Shown: positions 1 through 6,648, counted from the stretch's first letter. The stretch: 6,721 nt of DNA from Microthrixaceae bacterium (GCA_023264915.1 JAHFUU010000142.1:1-6721); one strand, 5' to 3'. Notes: generated by a model from the sequence alone, not told the origin. Numbers and translations: made by a program.

Positions 1-2
1 CC

Positions 3-1349
3 CTCGGCAGGCAGCTCGGCGGCGGGTCGTGGGCAACGGCAAGCCTTGCCGCAGGGTTCTTCGCGTGCAGCCCGCGCCTGCTGGAGCTCGTCCCTCTCGC
101 CGGCCTGGACTCCCTCGCCAGCACGGCGAGTCGACTCGCGGGCCGGTCGCCTGAGGTCGCGGCCGCCTTCGTCGGTGATGCGCCCTCAGTGCTGGTCCAG
201 GTGGGCCAGAGCGAGCGGCAGCCGCTCCTGACACTCGTGGGCACCGCCTCGGAGCGGTGTCCCGCAGACACCGACCGCTTCTTGGAACGCACACCTTCGC
301 TGCTCGCCCCCCTAGAGCCAGAGGCACGCTCGTCGCTCATGTCAGTTGCCAGTGCCGCCGTCGAGCGCGGCGGCCCAGGAAGCTTCGCCCTGTTCGAAGA
401 AGCGGCCGCGGGCCTCGCGATCAGCGACCCGAACGCCCAGAGGGATCTGCTCTTTGAGGCAAGCAAGGTCTGTGGGTCGAGTCCCCAAGCGGCACTGGAG
501 ATGCTGGCCCACGCTCCCGAGGTCGCCGCGCGCCTCGCCGGGGAGCAGGCGAGGGCATGGCGGCAGGCAGGATGGGACCTGCTCGGGGACCCCGATGGCG
601 AGGATCAGGCCCGAGCCTGGTTCAGGCTCGAATCGGCTCGGGCCAACGAGATGCTCGCCGAGCTGGCCGGCCGCGTGGATCTCGCAGACGTGAGTGCCCT
701 GCTGCGCCTGTATGCCCAGGCCCTCACCGGCAGGCCCCTCCTGGTTCAGCCGCGTGCCGTCCTGGGCAACCGTCGGATCGGATGGTCAGGCACCGGCGGT
801 GCGACCACCGACGGGGTGTCGATCTTCCTCCCACCGTCGATAGATGCCTTCGACGACCACGCAGCCAACTTCGAGGCCTACAAGGTGCACACCACGCATC
901 AGGCAACGCGGCTGTCCTTCGGCTCCTTCGAGTTCGAGCTCGGTGTCGACGGGAGGTACCTGCCTGCCCGCGTCCATGAGCGCCCCGCGCTCTCGACGCG
1001 GCCTCCGGGCTCGGCCATCGGCAGCTACTACGACCGCTTCCCGGACACCAGGCTCATCGCCTGGCTCTTCGCTCTGGTCGAGGGGACCCGCATCGATGCC
1101 TGCGCCGCCCGAGAGTACCCAGGGATCCGGGCCGGGCTGGGCCGGCTCGCGCAGCACGAGGCTTCTGCCCGCCCCAACCCCGCAGGGATGCCGGCTCGCG
1201 TCCGGTTCCTCGAAGGCCTCGTTCGCCTGTCGCTCGACCTGGCCGCTTCCCCCCGAACCTCTGGCCTCGGCCGCACAGCACCTCGACACCGTCCGGCAGG
1301 CCGGGGCCACGGTCCAAGACAGCGCCGAGGCAGCGGCTGCGCTCTATGA
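3..1349 (+). CDS. NorD/CbbO-like VWA protein, N-terminal part (5'-partial; ends early after a frameshift)
   Basis: The frame is open from the first codons of the window (position 3) with no stop, so the true start lies to the left; the ATG at 189 is internal. The protein is Ala/Leu/Glu-rich and helical, with repeat-like units (around nt 280-700) resembling the helical-repeat N-terminus of large NorD/CbbO-type proteins. A more globular block follows (nt 780-960), containing an FLPPSIDAF segment and an EAYKVHTTHQATRLSFGSFEF segment, like the conserved block that precedes the acidic linker in this family. After the C run at 1249-1254 the frame changes to low-complexity Arg/Gly/Pro sequence up to the stop at 1347-1349, which does not look like real protein. 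Genuine coding therefore probably ends near 1254 in this frame and continues in the +1 frame. Family assignment comes from recognised sequence pattern; the function of this half is unknown. Confidence 0.75.
   Translation, partial: LGRQLGGGSWATASLAAGFFACSPRLLELVPLAGLDSLASTASRLAGRSPEVAAAFVGDAPSVLVQVGQSERQPLLTLVGTASERCPADTDRFLERTPSLLAPLEPEARSSLMSVASAAVERGGPGSFALFEEAAAGLAISDPNAQRDLLFEASKVCGSSPQAALEMLAHAPEVAARLAGEQARAWRQAGWDLLGDPDGEDQARAWFRLESARANEMLAELAGRVDLADVSALLRLYAQALTGRPLLVQPRAVLGNRRIGWSGTGGATTDGVSIFLPPSIDAFDDHAANFEAYKVHTTHQATRLSFGSFEFELGVDGRYLPARVHERPALSTRPPGSAIGSYYDRFPDTRLIAWLFALVEGTRIDACAAREYPGIRAGLGRLAQHEASARPNPAGMPARVRFLEGLVRLSLDLAASPRTSGLGRTAPRHRPAGRGHGPRQRRGSGCAL
1249..1254 (+). other. 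Frameshift site: C6 run splitting the VWA gene
   Basis: The run of six C sits exactly where the good protein sequence passes from one frame to the next. With five C the reading is D-L-A-A-S-P-E-P-L-A-S-A-A-Q-H-L, a smooth alanine-rich helix; with six C the upstream frame turns into Arg/Gly-rich sequence and stops at 1349. The simplest explanation is one extra C, either a homopolymer sequencing or assembly error or a real inactivating or phase-variable mutation. The sequence cannot tell these apart. Confidence 0.8.
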
Positions 1350-2703
1350 CCTGGCGGGATCGATACCGCCAGATGACCCGAGTGGCTCCCCGAGCGCTCG
1401 GTCAGGTGCATCGGCCAAGGACCAGACCGGCTCGGACGCTCCTCCCCAACCGGAGTTCCGCGGCGACTTCAAGCCCGAGATCGTCCAGCTCCTGGATCCC
1501 GGCGAACCAGCCGACCTCGACGCCCCGACCGAGGCTGTGAAGCTCACCCGGGAGGAGCTCGCCGATCTGCTGGAAGGCTCCCCGGACCTGGACCTTGACA
1601 GCATCACCGAGCTCGACGCCTCACAGGTGATCTCTACGGTCGTCGATCACCTCATGGACGAGATCGACGATCGCGCCGGGGAGCCGGACCGAGCTGAGGA
1701 CCGCGACGACGGCAACGGCACCGAACCCGATCCCGCGATGGACGACGCTGCGTCCGGGAACCCGGAGATCACCTGGTTCGAGTACGACGAGTGGGACTTC
1801 GCCGCGCATGATTACCGTCCGGGCTACTGCCGGGTCGGTGAGCGCCGCGGGACCGAGGGTGACGGCGCTTTCTACGAGGAGACGCTCCGCTCGAACCACG
1901 GTCTGGTGATCGAGACCCGCCGGCGCTTCGAGCAGCTGAGGCCCGAGGAGTCCCGCCGGGTGTTCCGCCTCGACGACGGGCCTGACATCGACCTCGACGA
2001 AGCGATCGCGTTCCACGCGGACAAGCTCGCCGGAACCGGGCCGCTCCCCCGCTTCTACACGCGCCGCAACAAGATCGTGCGCGACGTCGCTGTGGCGCTG
2101 CTGCTTGACATGTCCGCCTCGACCAACGACGAGATCGGCCCTGCCACGCCGCCAACGGCTGGCGCCACCGCCAAGCGCGTCATCGACATCGAGAAGGAGT
2201 CCGCTGTCTTGATGGTCGAGGCGCTGGGCGCGATCGGTGATGCTTACGGGCTCTATGGGTTCTCGGGGCAGGGCCACGACTCAGTCGAGCTGCATGTCAT
2301 CAAGGAGCTCGACGCAGCCTTCGACGATGCGGCCCGCCGGCGCCTCTCGGGGATCGAGCCGGTCCGGGCAACCCGGATGGGTCCTGCGATAAGGCACACC
2401 ACCAGCAAGCTCGACGCCTACCCCGCCAAGGTCAAGATCCTCATCCTGGTGTCGGACGGCCAGCCACAGGACGACGACTACGGGCCTGACCGCGGCGTGA
2501 TCGACTACGCCGTGCACGACACCAAGCGGGCGCTGCTCGAAGCCAGACGCAAGCGCATCATGCCGTTCCTGATCACAGTCGACAGCGATGGCCATGAGTA
2601 CCTCGGCCAGATGTGTGGCGACATCGGCTACGAGATCGTTGCCGACATCGAGTCGCTCCCCCGTCGGCTGCCACGCCTGTACCGGTACCTCGCCGGCGAC
2701 TGA
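1255..2703 (+). CDS. NorD/CbbO-like VWA protein, C-terminal acidic linker and VWA domain (continuation of the gene at 3)
   Basis: The frame has no ATG between 1255 and 1654 and no convincing ribosome site, yet its sequence is protein-like from 1255 onward, so it is best read as the continuation of the upstream frame. Order: an Ala-rich helix (1255-1370); a long Asp/Glu-rich linker (about 1480-1750); a family-typical block with FEYDEWDFAAHDYRPGYCRV (1780-1840); then RNKIVRDVAVALLLDMSAST entering the von Willebrand A domain. The metal-ion-dependent adhesion site is intact: DMSAS at 2107-2121, Thr in ATRMGP at 2371, and Asp in LVSDGQPQD at 2455. The end, ESLPRRLPRLYRYL, is typical of NorD. Known relatives (NorD, CbbO, CoxE) act in the cytoplasm with MoxR-type AAA+ ATPases (NorQ, CbbQ, CoxD) to activate or mature metalloenzymes or Rubisco. 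The partner ATPase is not visible and the client is unknown. An independent start at 1537 (GTG) or 1654 (ATG) is possible but less likely. Confidence 0.85.
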   Translation, partial: EPLASAAQHLDTVRQAGATVQDSAEAAAALYDLAGSIPPDDPSGSPSARSGASAKDQTGSDAPPQPEFRGDFKPEIVQLLDPGEPADLDAPTEAVKLTREELADLLEGSPDLDLDSITELDASQVISTVVDHLMDEIDDRAGEPDRAEDRDDGNGTEPDPAMDDAASGNPEITWFEYDEWDFAAHDYRPGYCRVGERRGTEGDGAFYEETLRSNHGLVIETRRRFEQLRPEESRRVFRLDDGPDIDLDEAIAFHADKLAGTGPLPRFYTRRNKIVRDVAVALLLDMSASTNDEIGPATPPTAGATAKRVIDIEKESAVLMVEALGAIGDAYGLYGFSGQGHDSVELHVIKELDAAFDDAARRRLSGIEPVRATRMGPAIRHTTSKLDAYPAKVKILILVSDGQPQDDDYGPDRGVIDYAVHDTKRALLEARRKRIMPFLITVDSDGHEYLGQMCGDIGYEIVADIESLPRRLPRLYRYLAGD

Positions 2704-2832
2704 CAAAGCCCTGCGAGCAGGGGCACCTGGGCACGCGACTCCGGGCCTAGATCTGCCTCAAGACACGCGGGGCCCAACCCGGTCGCGGCCGGCACGATGG
2801 ACCCCTTGGCCCGAAGCTGGCGACCTCAGATT
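2704..2832. other. Convergent intergenic spacer with a weak hairpin
   Basis: This 129-base spacer separates the stop of the VWA gene (plus) from the stop of the molybdoenzyme gene (minus). A small stem, CCCTG at 2709-2713 with CAGGG at 2718-2722 around a CGAG loop, begins six bases after the VWA stop codon. No T-tract follows, so a terminator role is only possible. No open frame here looks like a gene. Confidence 0.35.
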
Positions 2833-5652
2833 TCAGGCCGGGGCGATGTCGACGTTCACCGCTCGATCGATCGGCACGGGCTGCCACTCCATCGGCCCGT
2901 AGCGAAGGTGGCCGTACCCGCCCGCGAGGCCGAGGTACTTGACCATCCCCGGCTCGACGTCGTTCGGTCCTGCCCATCCCTCGAACATGAACGGATCCCA
3001 GCCGTTGTAGACGGTCACTCCACCCGGGCGCTGGGCCGGAGACAGCTTGGCTTTGACGACGAAGTGGCCGACGTCGTTGGACACCCGCACCGGTTGGTGA
3101 TCCGAGATGCCCTTCGCCGCGGCATCACCGGGATGGATCACCACGTGCGGCTCTCCGCGGTGGGTCTCGATCAGCACAGGGTTGGCCATGTTCATGGCAT
3201 GGATCGACCAGCGGTTGTGGCCCGTGGTCATGCGGAACGGATGGTGACCGCCCATCGCCGGCGGGTCCTTGTGCACCGGCAGGTCCTCACCGGCCTCGAC
3301 GAACCAGGGATGCTCGATGAGGAACTGTGCGCGCCGGGTGAGCGTCGGGTAGGGGTGGCCCAACTCGACGTGGTTGGTGAAGGCGCTGAAGCCCTCTCCG
3401 GGCTCGGGCCAGGGGGCTGCCTGGCCCTGTGCCATCGCGAACCGGCCCCAGTTGGTGAAGTGCATGTAGCCCTTCTCGCGAACCGCCTCCAGGTCGGTCC
3501 CCTCGGGGACCACACCCGCATAAGCCGAGTCGCGGATCATCTCGTCGATCACGCGTTCTTGGGTGTCAAGTGCACCGTTGAGCGTGTAGCGGTTCCACAA
3601 GTCGTCATAGCGGAGCTCGAGCCCGTTGCGGTGCTGGTAGGTCTCGAGTCCGCGGGCTGCGGCGCGGCGCTCGACCGCCTTGCACATGAGGGCGAAGATC
3701 TCCCACTCGGGCTTTGACTCCGCTATCGGTTCGACCGCCTGGTCAGAGAGGATCATCGACAGGATCGGGATGTGTAGACCGACCTTCTCGTAGTGCTGGG
3801 CAGCGGGCAGCACGATGTCGGAGTGAAGTGCAGTCGCGGACATCCGGATGTCGATGGTGACGATCTTTTCGAGCATGGGCCAGAGGTTCTCGAGCAGCAC
3901 GCCCCGCCCGCCGCGAGTTCGACGCAGCATGTTGCCACCGCATTCGATGAGCACCCTGGGCGGGCAGTCCGGGCCCGGGCGCTGCACTCCTTCCCACCAG
4001 CCCTCGGCAAGCGCCTCGTCGAAGTACTCGTCGAAGCTCCGCGCCATGTCGGGGTCGTTGAAGGTGGGGTTGTTCCACCGCTCGCGCAAGCCCGCGTGCC
4101 AGTACCACAGGAAGACCGGCGGGACCATCCCCCCGCCCTCGGAGCCGACGCCCCCCCGCCACATCTCGAGCGACGCGAGCTCGTCGGTCATGGTCGGGTC
4201 CTCGGCCTTGATCGCGTCGAGCATCGCGTCGATGCCAGACAGCACCATCTCGGCTCCCTCGATGCCGGGAACGGGCTTCACGTTGGTTATCAGCTGGCCG
4301 TCTATCTGGGTGGCTGCCCAGCAGTTGATCCCTGCTCCCGCCCGTCCCCAGTTGCCGGTGAGCCCCAGCATCAGGTTCATAGTCCGCTGGTAGAGGTCTG
4401 AGTGGTACGCCTTGTTGGCCCCCATGCCCATGATGATCCGGGTGCGGCCACCGGCCACCTTCCGCGCGATGGTCCGCACCGTGTCGGGATGCGCACCGGT
4501 GATCGCCTGGGTCGCCTCGGGCGTGTACCCGTCGAGCACCTCGCGCAGGCGAACGAACAGCGGCCTCACCGTCACCGACTCACCCGACGCGAGGTTCACC
4601 GTGGTCTCGCCGGTGAGTGCCGGGTCGTGGTCGACGAGCAGGTTCTCGCGTGACGCGGCAACGATCTGTCCGTCGACCAGATGGAAGAACTCGTCGTCCC
4701 TGCCGCCAGGAGTCACGTCGGACTGGCGGAGGAAGCGCTCGGTGTCGGTTCGGACGACCAGTGAGAGGTCGGTCTGGGTCTTGACGAACTCTTCGTCGAC
4801 AAGGTCTTCTGCGACGATGACCTGGCACATGGCCAACGTGAGGGCAGGGTCAGAGCCCCACCGCACGGGAACGTGGTAGTCGACGTGGGTGTGGCTGGGC
4901 GACACGTCAGGTGAGAACAGGACTATCTCGGTGCCGTGGTATCGAGCTTCGCTCAGGTTGTGGAACACCGGGATCAGCGTGTATACGGGGTTGAGGTGCC
5001 AGAGGATCAAGGTGTCGGACCTGAACATCTCGCCTTCGCCCAGGATGGGGAAGAACTTGCCGAAGGTGAGGTGATGACCTGGCGCGAAGTCGTTGATCGA
5101 GCCGTTCAGGTCCGTCACCGTCGCGCCGAACATCCCGAGGAACCGCTCGGTCCCGATGGACGCGGCCACCTCGGGCGTGCCCTCCTTGAGGATGGACTCT
5201 GGCCCGGATGACTCGATCGCGTCGATCAGGGCATCGGCGATCTCATCGAGGGCTTCGTCCCAGCTGATCCTCTCCCACTCTCCCGAGCCGCGCTCTCCCA
5301 GACGACGCATCGGGTAGCGCAAGCGGTCCGCGGCCTCGCTCTGCTGGGACCACGCTGCACCCTTGTTGCAGCCGAGCGGGTAGCCGTCCGGATGGTCGCG
5401 CTCGGGCTCGTCGTCGCCCATGAAGGGGCCGGGGATCTCCTCCCGTATCACCTTCCCGTCACGGATGAACACGTGGTACGGGCAGAAGCCCGGGTAGCAG
5501 TCGACGCAGTGGGACCCCCAGGCGACCGAGTCGAACTCGGTGCGGCGGTGGTAGGCCGCCTCAGCGCTGCGAATCGCGCTCTCGGTGCCGGCCCCGTTGC
5601 CAGGACCCCCACCGTTCGCGCCCTGGTGGACGTCTTTCTCGAGCAGCGCCAC
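2833..5652 (-). CDS. Molybdopterin oxidoreductase, type II DMSO reductase family catalytic (alpha) subunit
   Basis: The 939-residue protein binds a bis-molybdopterin guanine dinucleotide cofactor. The GTG at 5652 is chosen because AAGGGGGG (5665-5658) lies five bases upstream; an ATG at 5712 would add 20 unconserved residues. Near the N-terminus, SHCVDCYPGFC gives His48, Cys52 and Cys57, and GCNKGAAW gives Cys95, the expected FS0 [4Fe-4S] ligand set of NarG-like enzymes. NDFAPGHHLTFGK places Asp188 where NarG has its Mo-ligating Asp (CDLPPASPQTWG). Later blocks are typical: LGLTGNWGRAGAGIN near 410-430, ECGGNMLRR near 570, HSDIVLPAAQHYEKVG near 610, and a C-terminal cofactor-binding domain from about 800 (MTTGHNRWSIHAMN, then LAGGYGHLRYG). 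Relatives include NarG and the nitrate, chlorate/perchlorate, selenate, ethylbenzene and dimethylsulfide enzymes; the substrate here cannot be told. No twin-arginine or other signal peptide is visible, suggesting a cytoplasmic enzyme. Type II enzymes usually have an adjacent beta subunit, but the downstream neighbour is a convergent VWA gene, so an electron-transfer partner must lie elsewhere. Confidence 0.9.
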   Translation of the reverse strand: MALLEKDVHQGANGGGPGNGAGTESAIRSAEAAYHRRTEFDSVAWGSHCVDCYPGFCPYHVFIRDGKVIREEIPGPFMGDDEPERDHPDGYPLGCNKGAAWSQQSEAADRLRYPMRRLGERGSGEWERISWDEALDEIADALIDAIESSGPESILKEGTPEVAASIGTERFLGMFGATVTDLNGSINDFAPGHHLTFGKFFPILGEGEMFRSDTLILWHLNPVYTLIPVFHNLSEARYHGTEIVLFSPDVSPSHTHVDYHVPVRWGSDPALTLAMCQVIVAEDLVDEEFVKTQTDLSLVVRTDTERFLRQSDVTPGGRDDEFFHLVDGQIVAASRENLLVDHDPALTGETTVNLASGESVTVRPLFVRLREVLDGYTPEATQAITGAHPDTVRTIARKVAGGRTRIIMGMGANKAYHSDLYQRTMNLMLGLTGNWGRAGAGINCWAATQIDGQLITNVKPVPGIEGAEMVLSGIDAMLDAIKAEDPTMTDELASLEMWRGGVGSEGGGMVPPVFLWYWHAGLRERWNNPTFNDPDMARSFDEYFDEALAEGWWEGVQRPGPDCPPRVLIECGGNMLRRTRGGRGVLLENLWPMLEKIVTIDIRMSATALHSDIVLPAAQHYEKVGLHIPILSMILSDQAVEPIAESKPEWEIFALMCKAVERRAAARGLETYQHRNGLELRYDDLWNRYTLNGALDTQERVIDEMIRDSAYAGVVPEGTDLEAVREKGYMHFTNWGRFAMAQGQAAPWPEPGEGFSAFTNHVELGHPYPTLTRRAQFLIEHPWFVEAGEDLPVHKDPPAMGGHHPFRMTTGHNRWSIHAMNMANPVLIETHRGEPHVVIHPGDAAAKGISDHQPVRVSNDVGHFVVKAKLSPAQRPGGVTVYNGWDPFMFEGWAGPNDVEPGMVKYLGLAGGYGHLRYGPMEWQPVPIDRAVNVDIAPA

Positions 5653-5657
5653 GGATT

Positions 5658-5665
5658 CCCCCCTT
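5658..5665 (-). promoter_or_regulatory. Ribosome binding site that fixes the molybdoenzyme start
   Basis: On the minus strand AAGGGGGG is followed by AATCC and then GTG. This is a strong Shine-Dalgarno match at good spacing and supports the GTG at 5652. No comparable purine-rich site lies immediately upstream of the alternative ATG at 5712. Confidence 0.6.
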
Positions 5666-5730
5666 GGCTCGTTTCTCGCCGCATCAGAGCACAATCCCCA
5701 TATGGGCGCCATCGATTGTCATGTTGTACC

Positions 5731-5744
5731 TGTCACAGCTGACA
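5731..5744. promoter_or_regulatory. Inverted repeat TGTCA-N4-TGACA, candidate operator
   Basis: TGTCACAGCTGACA has two perfect 5-bp arms around CAGC and lies about 80 bases upstream of the chosen molybdoenzyme start. It has the form of a dimeric regulator site. The binding protein is unknown, and 5-bp arms can arise by chance. Confidence 0.3.
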
Positions 5745-5851
5745 CAGCCTGTGCGCACCGGATCCTCGCCCGGACACGCGAGCGGTCGCGATCTGTCACG
5801 CCTGAGGCGATGCCCGGCGATTGCCCCGCCCCTGCCCAGCCCCTTGCCGCC

Positions 5852-5891
5852 GTGTTGCCAAGTGCGGTGGCGTGGTGTTGCCAAACGCAGT
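5852..5891 (+). repeat. Pair of 17-bp imperfect direct repeats (23-bp period)
   Basis: GTGTTGCCAAGTGCGGT at 5852-5868 recurs as GTGTTGCCAAACGCAGT at 5875-5891, matching at 14 of 17 positions, with the first ten bases identical. The 23-bp period is about two helical turns, and the second copy abuts the palindrome and contains the candidate -35 element. The pair could be activator or repressor sites. Confidence 0.45.
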
Positions 5892-5906
5892 ATCACGATA
5901 TATCGT
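5878..5906 (+). promoter_or_regulatory. Candidate sigma-70-like promoter of the PadR gene
   Basis: TTGCCA at 5878-5883 and TATCGT at 5901-5906 are separated by 17 bases, a plausible -35/-10 pair in an otherwise GC-rich stretch. An alternative -10, TATATC, overlaps it at 5899-5904 with a 15-base spacer. Either -10 lies inside the palindrome, as expected for a repressed or autoregulated promoter. The implied untranslated leader is about 115 bases. Confidence 0.4.
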
Positions 5907-5908
5907 GA
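5893..5908. promoter_or_regulatory. Perfect 16-bp palindrome, candidate PadR operator
   Basis: TCACGATATATCGTGA is its own reverse complement over all 16 bases. AT-rich dyads with a central ATAT flanked by CG resemble sites bound by PadR-family repressors, and the gene downstream encodes a PadR-type protein. Autoregulation through this site is inferred. It is also placed to affect the divergent molybdoenzyme gene, though its centre is about 250 bases from that start. Confidence 0.6.
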
Positions 5909-5933
5909 GTGCATCGCTACTTCTCATGTGCAA

Positions 5934-6011
5934 GCGCCGTCGGCGCCCCAGAGGAGAGCTGCAAACCATCCGAGACCAGTCACAAGACTCGTCAGGTAGG
6001 GGCGAAGCCCC
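5934..6011 (+). other. Leader with two short hairpins before the PadR gene
   Basis: GCGCC (5934-5938) pairs with GGCGC (5942-5946), and GGGGC (5999-6003) pairs with GCCCC (6007-6011) around GAA. The second stem ends four bases before the Shine-Dalgarno region. These could influence translation or be chance stems in GC-rich DNA; no riboswitch is recognised. Confidence 0.25.
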
Positions 6012-6015
6012 GTCG

Positions 6016-6025
6016 AAGAAGGAGA
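6016..6025 (+). promoter_or_regulatory. Ribosome binding site of the PadR gene
   Basis: AAGAAGGAGA precedes the ATG at 6030 by four bases (an AAGGAG core with seven). It supports this start and therefore the presence of the Gly/Arg-rich N-terminal tail in the protein. Confidence 0.7.
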
Positions 6026-6029
6026 CACG

Positions 6030-6605
6030 ATGCACGCATTCCATGAAACCGAAGGGCGCCCGCACGGGCGCGGCAGGCCTGGCGGCCGGGGCCGGGGCGG
6101 CTGGGGCCGAGCATGGGGCGGCCCGGGCGGCGGCCCACGCGGCCGCGGACCGCGCGTCGGCAGGGGTGAGACACGAACCGCGATGCTGCTCGTCCTGCTG
6201 GATGGGCCCCAGAACCCCTACCAGGTCATGTCCGAGCTCGAGGAGCGCAGCGGCGGCAAGTGGCGGCCGAGCCCTGGATCCGTCTACCCAACCGTGAAGG
6301 CCCTGGCCCAGGATGGGCTGATCAAGGTCGACCGCGAGGAGGGCCGCCGCATCCTCTCGCTCACCGACGAGGGTCGCACGATCGCCGAATCCAAGCGCGA
6401 CGCCGGACCGCCGCCATGGGAGACGATCGAAGAGCCCGGCGCCCAGGCCGGCCTCTTCGACGAGTTCCTGTTGCTGGCGTCCGCTGCCCGCGAGGTGGCT
6501 GAGGCAGGTACGGACGACCAGATCGACCAGGCCACGTCCAAGATGGCTGCCCTGCGACGCAACCTCTACGCACTCCTGGCCGAGGAGCCAGCTGACAAGA
6601 GCTGA
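6030..6605 (+). CDS. PadR-family transcriptional regulator
   Basis: The 191-residue protein has a winged helix-turn-helix of the PadR type. Residues 46-60 (GETRTAMLLVLLDGP) form the first helix, NPYQVMSELEERSGG (62-76) the second, WRPSPGSVYPTVKALAQDGLI (78-98) the recognition helix with the hallmark SPGSVYPT, and EEGRRILSLTDEGR (103-116) the wing. A C-terminal segment (about 137-186) is mostly helical, as expected for the dimerisation region, and is short. Residues 10-46 are almost wholly Gly, Arg and Pro, a low-complexity basic tail. PadR proteins are usually repressors of nearby genes and of themselves; the ligand is unknown. The gene is divergent from the molybdoenzyme gene with candidate operators in the shared spacer, so regulation of that enzyme is plausible but unproven. 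The start at 6030 is set by a strong ribosome site. Confidence 0.92.
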   Translation: MHAFHETEGRPHGRGRPGGRGRGGWGRAWGGPGGGPRGRGPRVGRGETRTAMLLVLLDGPQNPYQVMSELEERSGGKWRPSPGSVYPTVKALAQDGLIKVDREEGRRILSLTDEGRTIAESKRDAGPPPWETIEEPGAQAGLFDEFLLLASAAREVAEAGTDDQIDQATSKMAALRRNLYALLAEEPADKS

Positions 6606-6610
6606 ATTTG

Positions 6611-6638
6611 GCCGTGAACCCTGCCCGCATGGGGCCCC
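6611..6638 (+). repeat. 28-bp direct repeat, copy 1
   Basis: The 28 bases starting GCCGTGAACCCTGCCCGCAT and ending GGGGCCCC are identical to those at 6694-6721. This copy begins six bases after the PadR stop and supplies the left arm of the hairpin. Confidence 0.85.
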
Positions 6639-6648
6639 AACCCCATGC
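6627..6648 (+). terminator. Hairpin downstream of the PadR gene, possible terminator
   Basis: GCATGGGG (6627-6634) and CCCCATGC (6641-6648) are perfect 8-bp arms around CCCCAA, starting 22 bases after the stop codon. The stem is very stable, but no T-tract follows, so it is either a non-canonical terminator or part of the repeat element that overlaps it. Confidence 0.4.

Larger units (their letters stand above)
5653..6029. other. Divergent intergenic regulatory region
   Basis: The 377 bases between the molybdoenzyme (minus) and the PadR regulator (plus) contain no convincing gene. Open frames crossing it run on into the antisense or alternative frames of the neighbours. It holds the candidate control elements listed separately: an inverted repeat near the molybdoenzyme side, a pair of direct repeats, a perfect palindrome overlapping a possible promoter, and two short leader hairpins before the padR-like gene. 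A clear sigma-70-like promoter for the minus-strand gene was not found. Confidence 0.7.

Noticed and set aside
844..1254. Early part of the plus-strand open frame that starts at 844 and ends at 2703
   Set aside because: Before about 1255 its translation is Ser/Arg/Pro-rich shadow sequence, while the overlapping frame carries the family-like protein; only the part after 1255 is taken as coding.
1621..2277. 218-codon minus-strand open frame opposite the VWA domain region
   Set aside because: It is a mirror frame of the acidic linker and VWA coding sequence, with no ribosome site or domain.
2797..3717. 306-codon plus-strand open frame opposite the molybdoenzyme C-terminus
   Set aside because: It is antisense to conserved molybdoenzyme sequence and looks like a codon-bias mirror frame (Val/His/Arg/Gly-rich, no domain).
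5691..5719. ACAATC/GATTGT inverted repeat with an internal CCCATATGGG palindrome
   Set aside because: The arms are six bases with a 17-base loop, and the inner palindrome is only 10 bp, too weak to list as a separate element.
5926..6297. Possible leader peptide MCKRRRRPRGEL starting at the ATG at 5926
   Set aside because: It has no ribosome site, is highly basic by chance in GC-rich DNA, and its frame runs far into the PadR gene out of frame rather than stopping in the leader.
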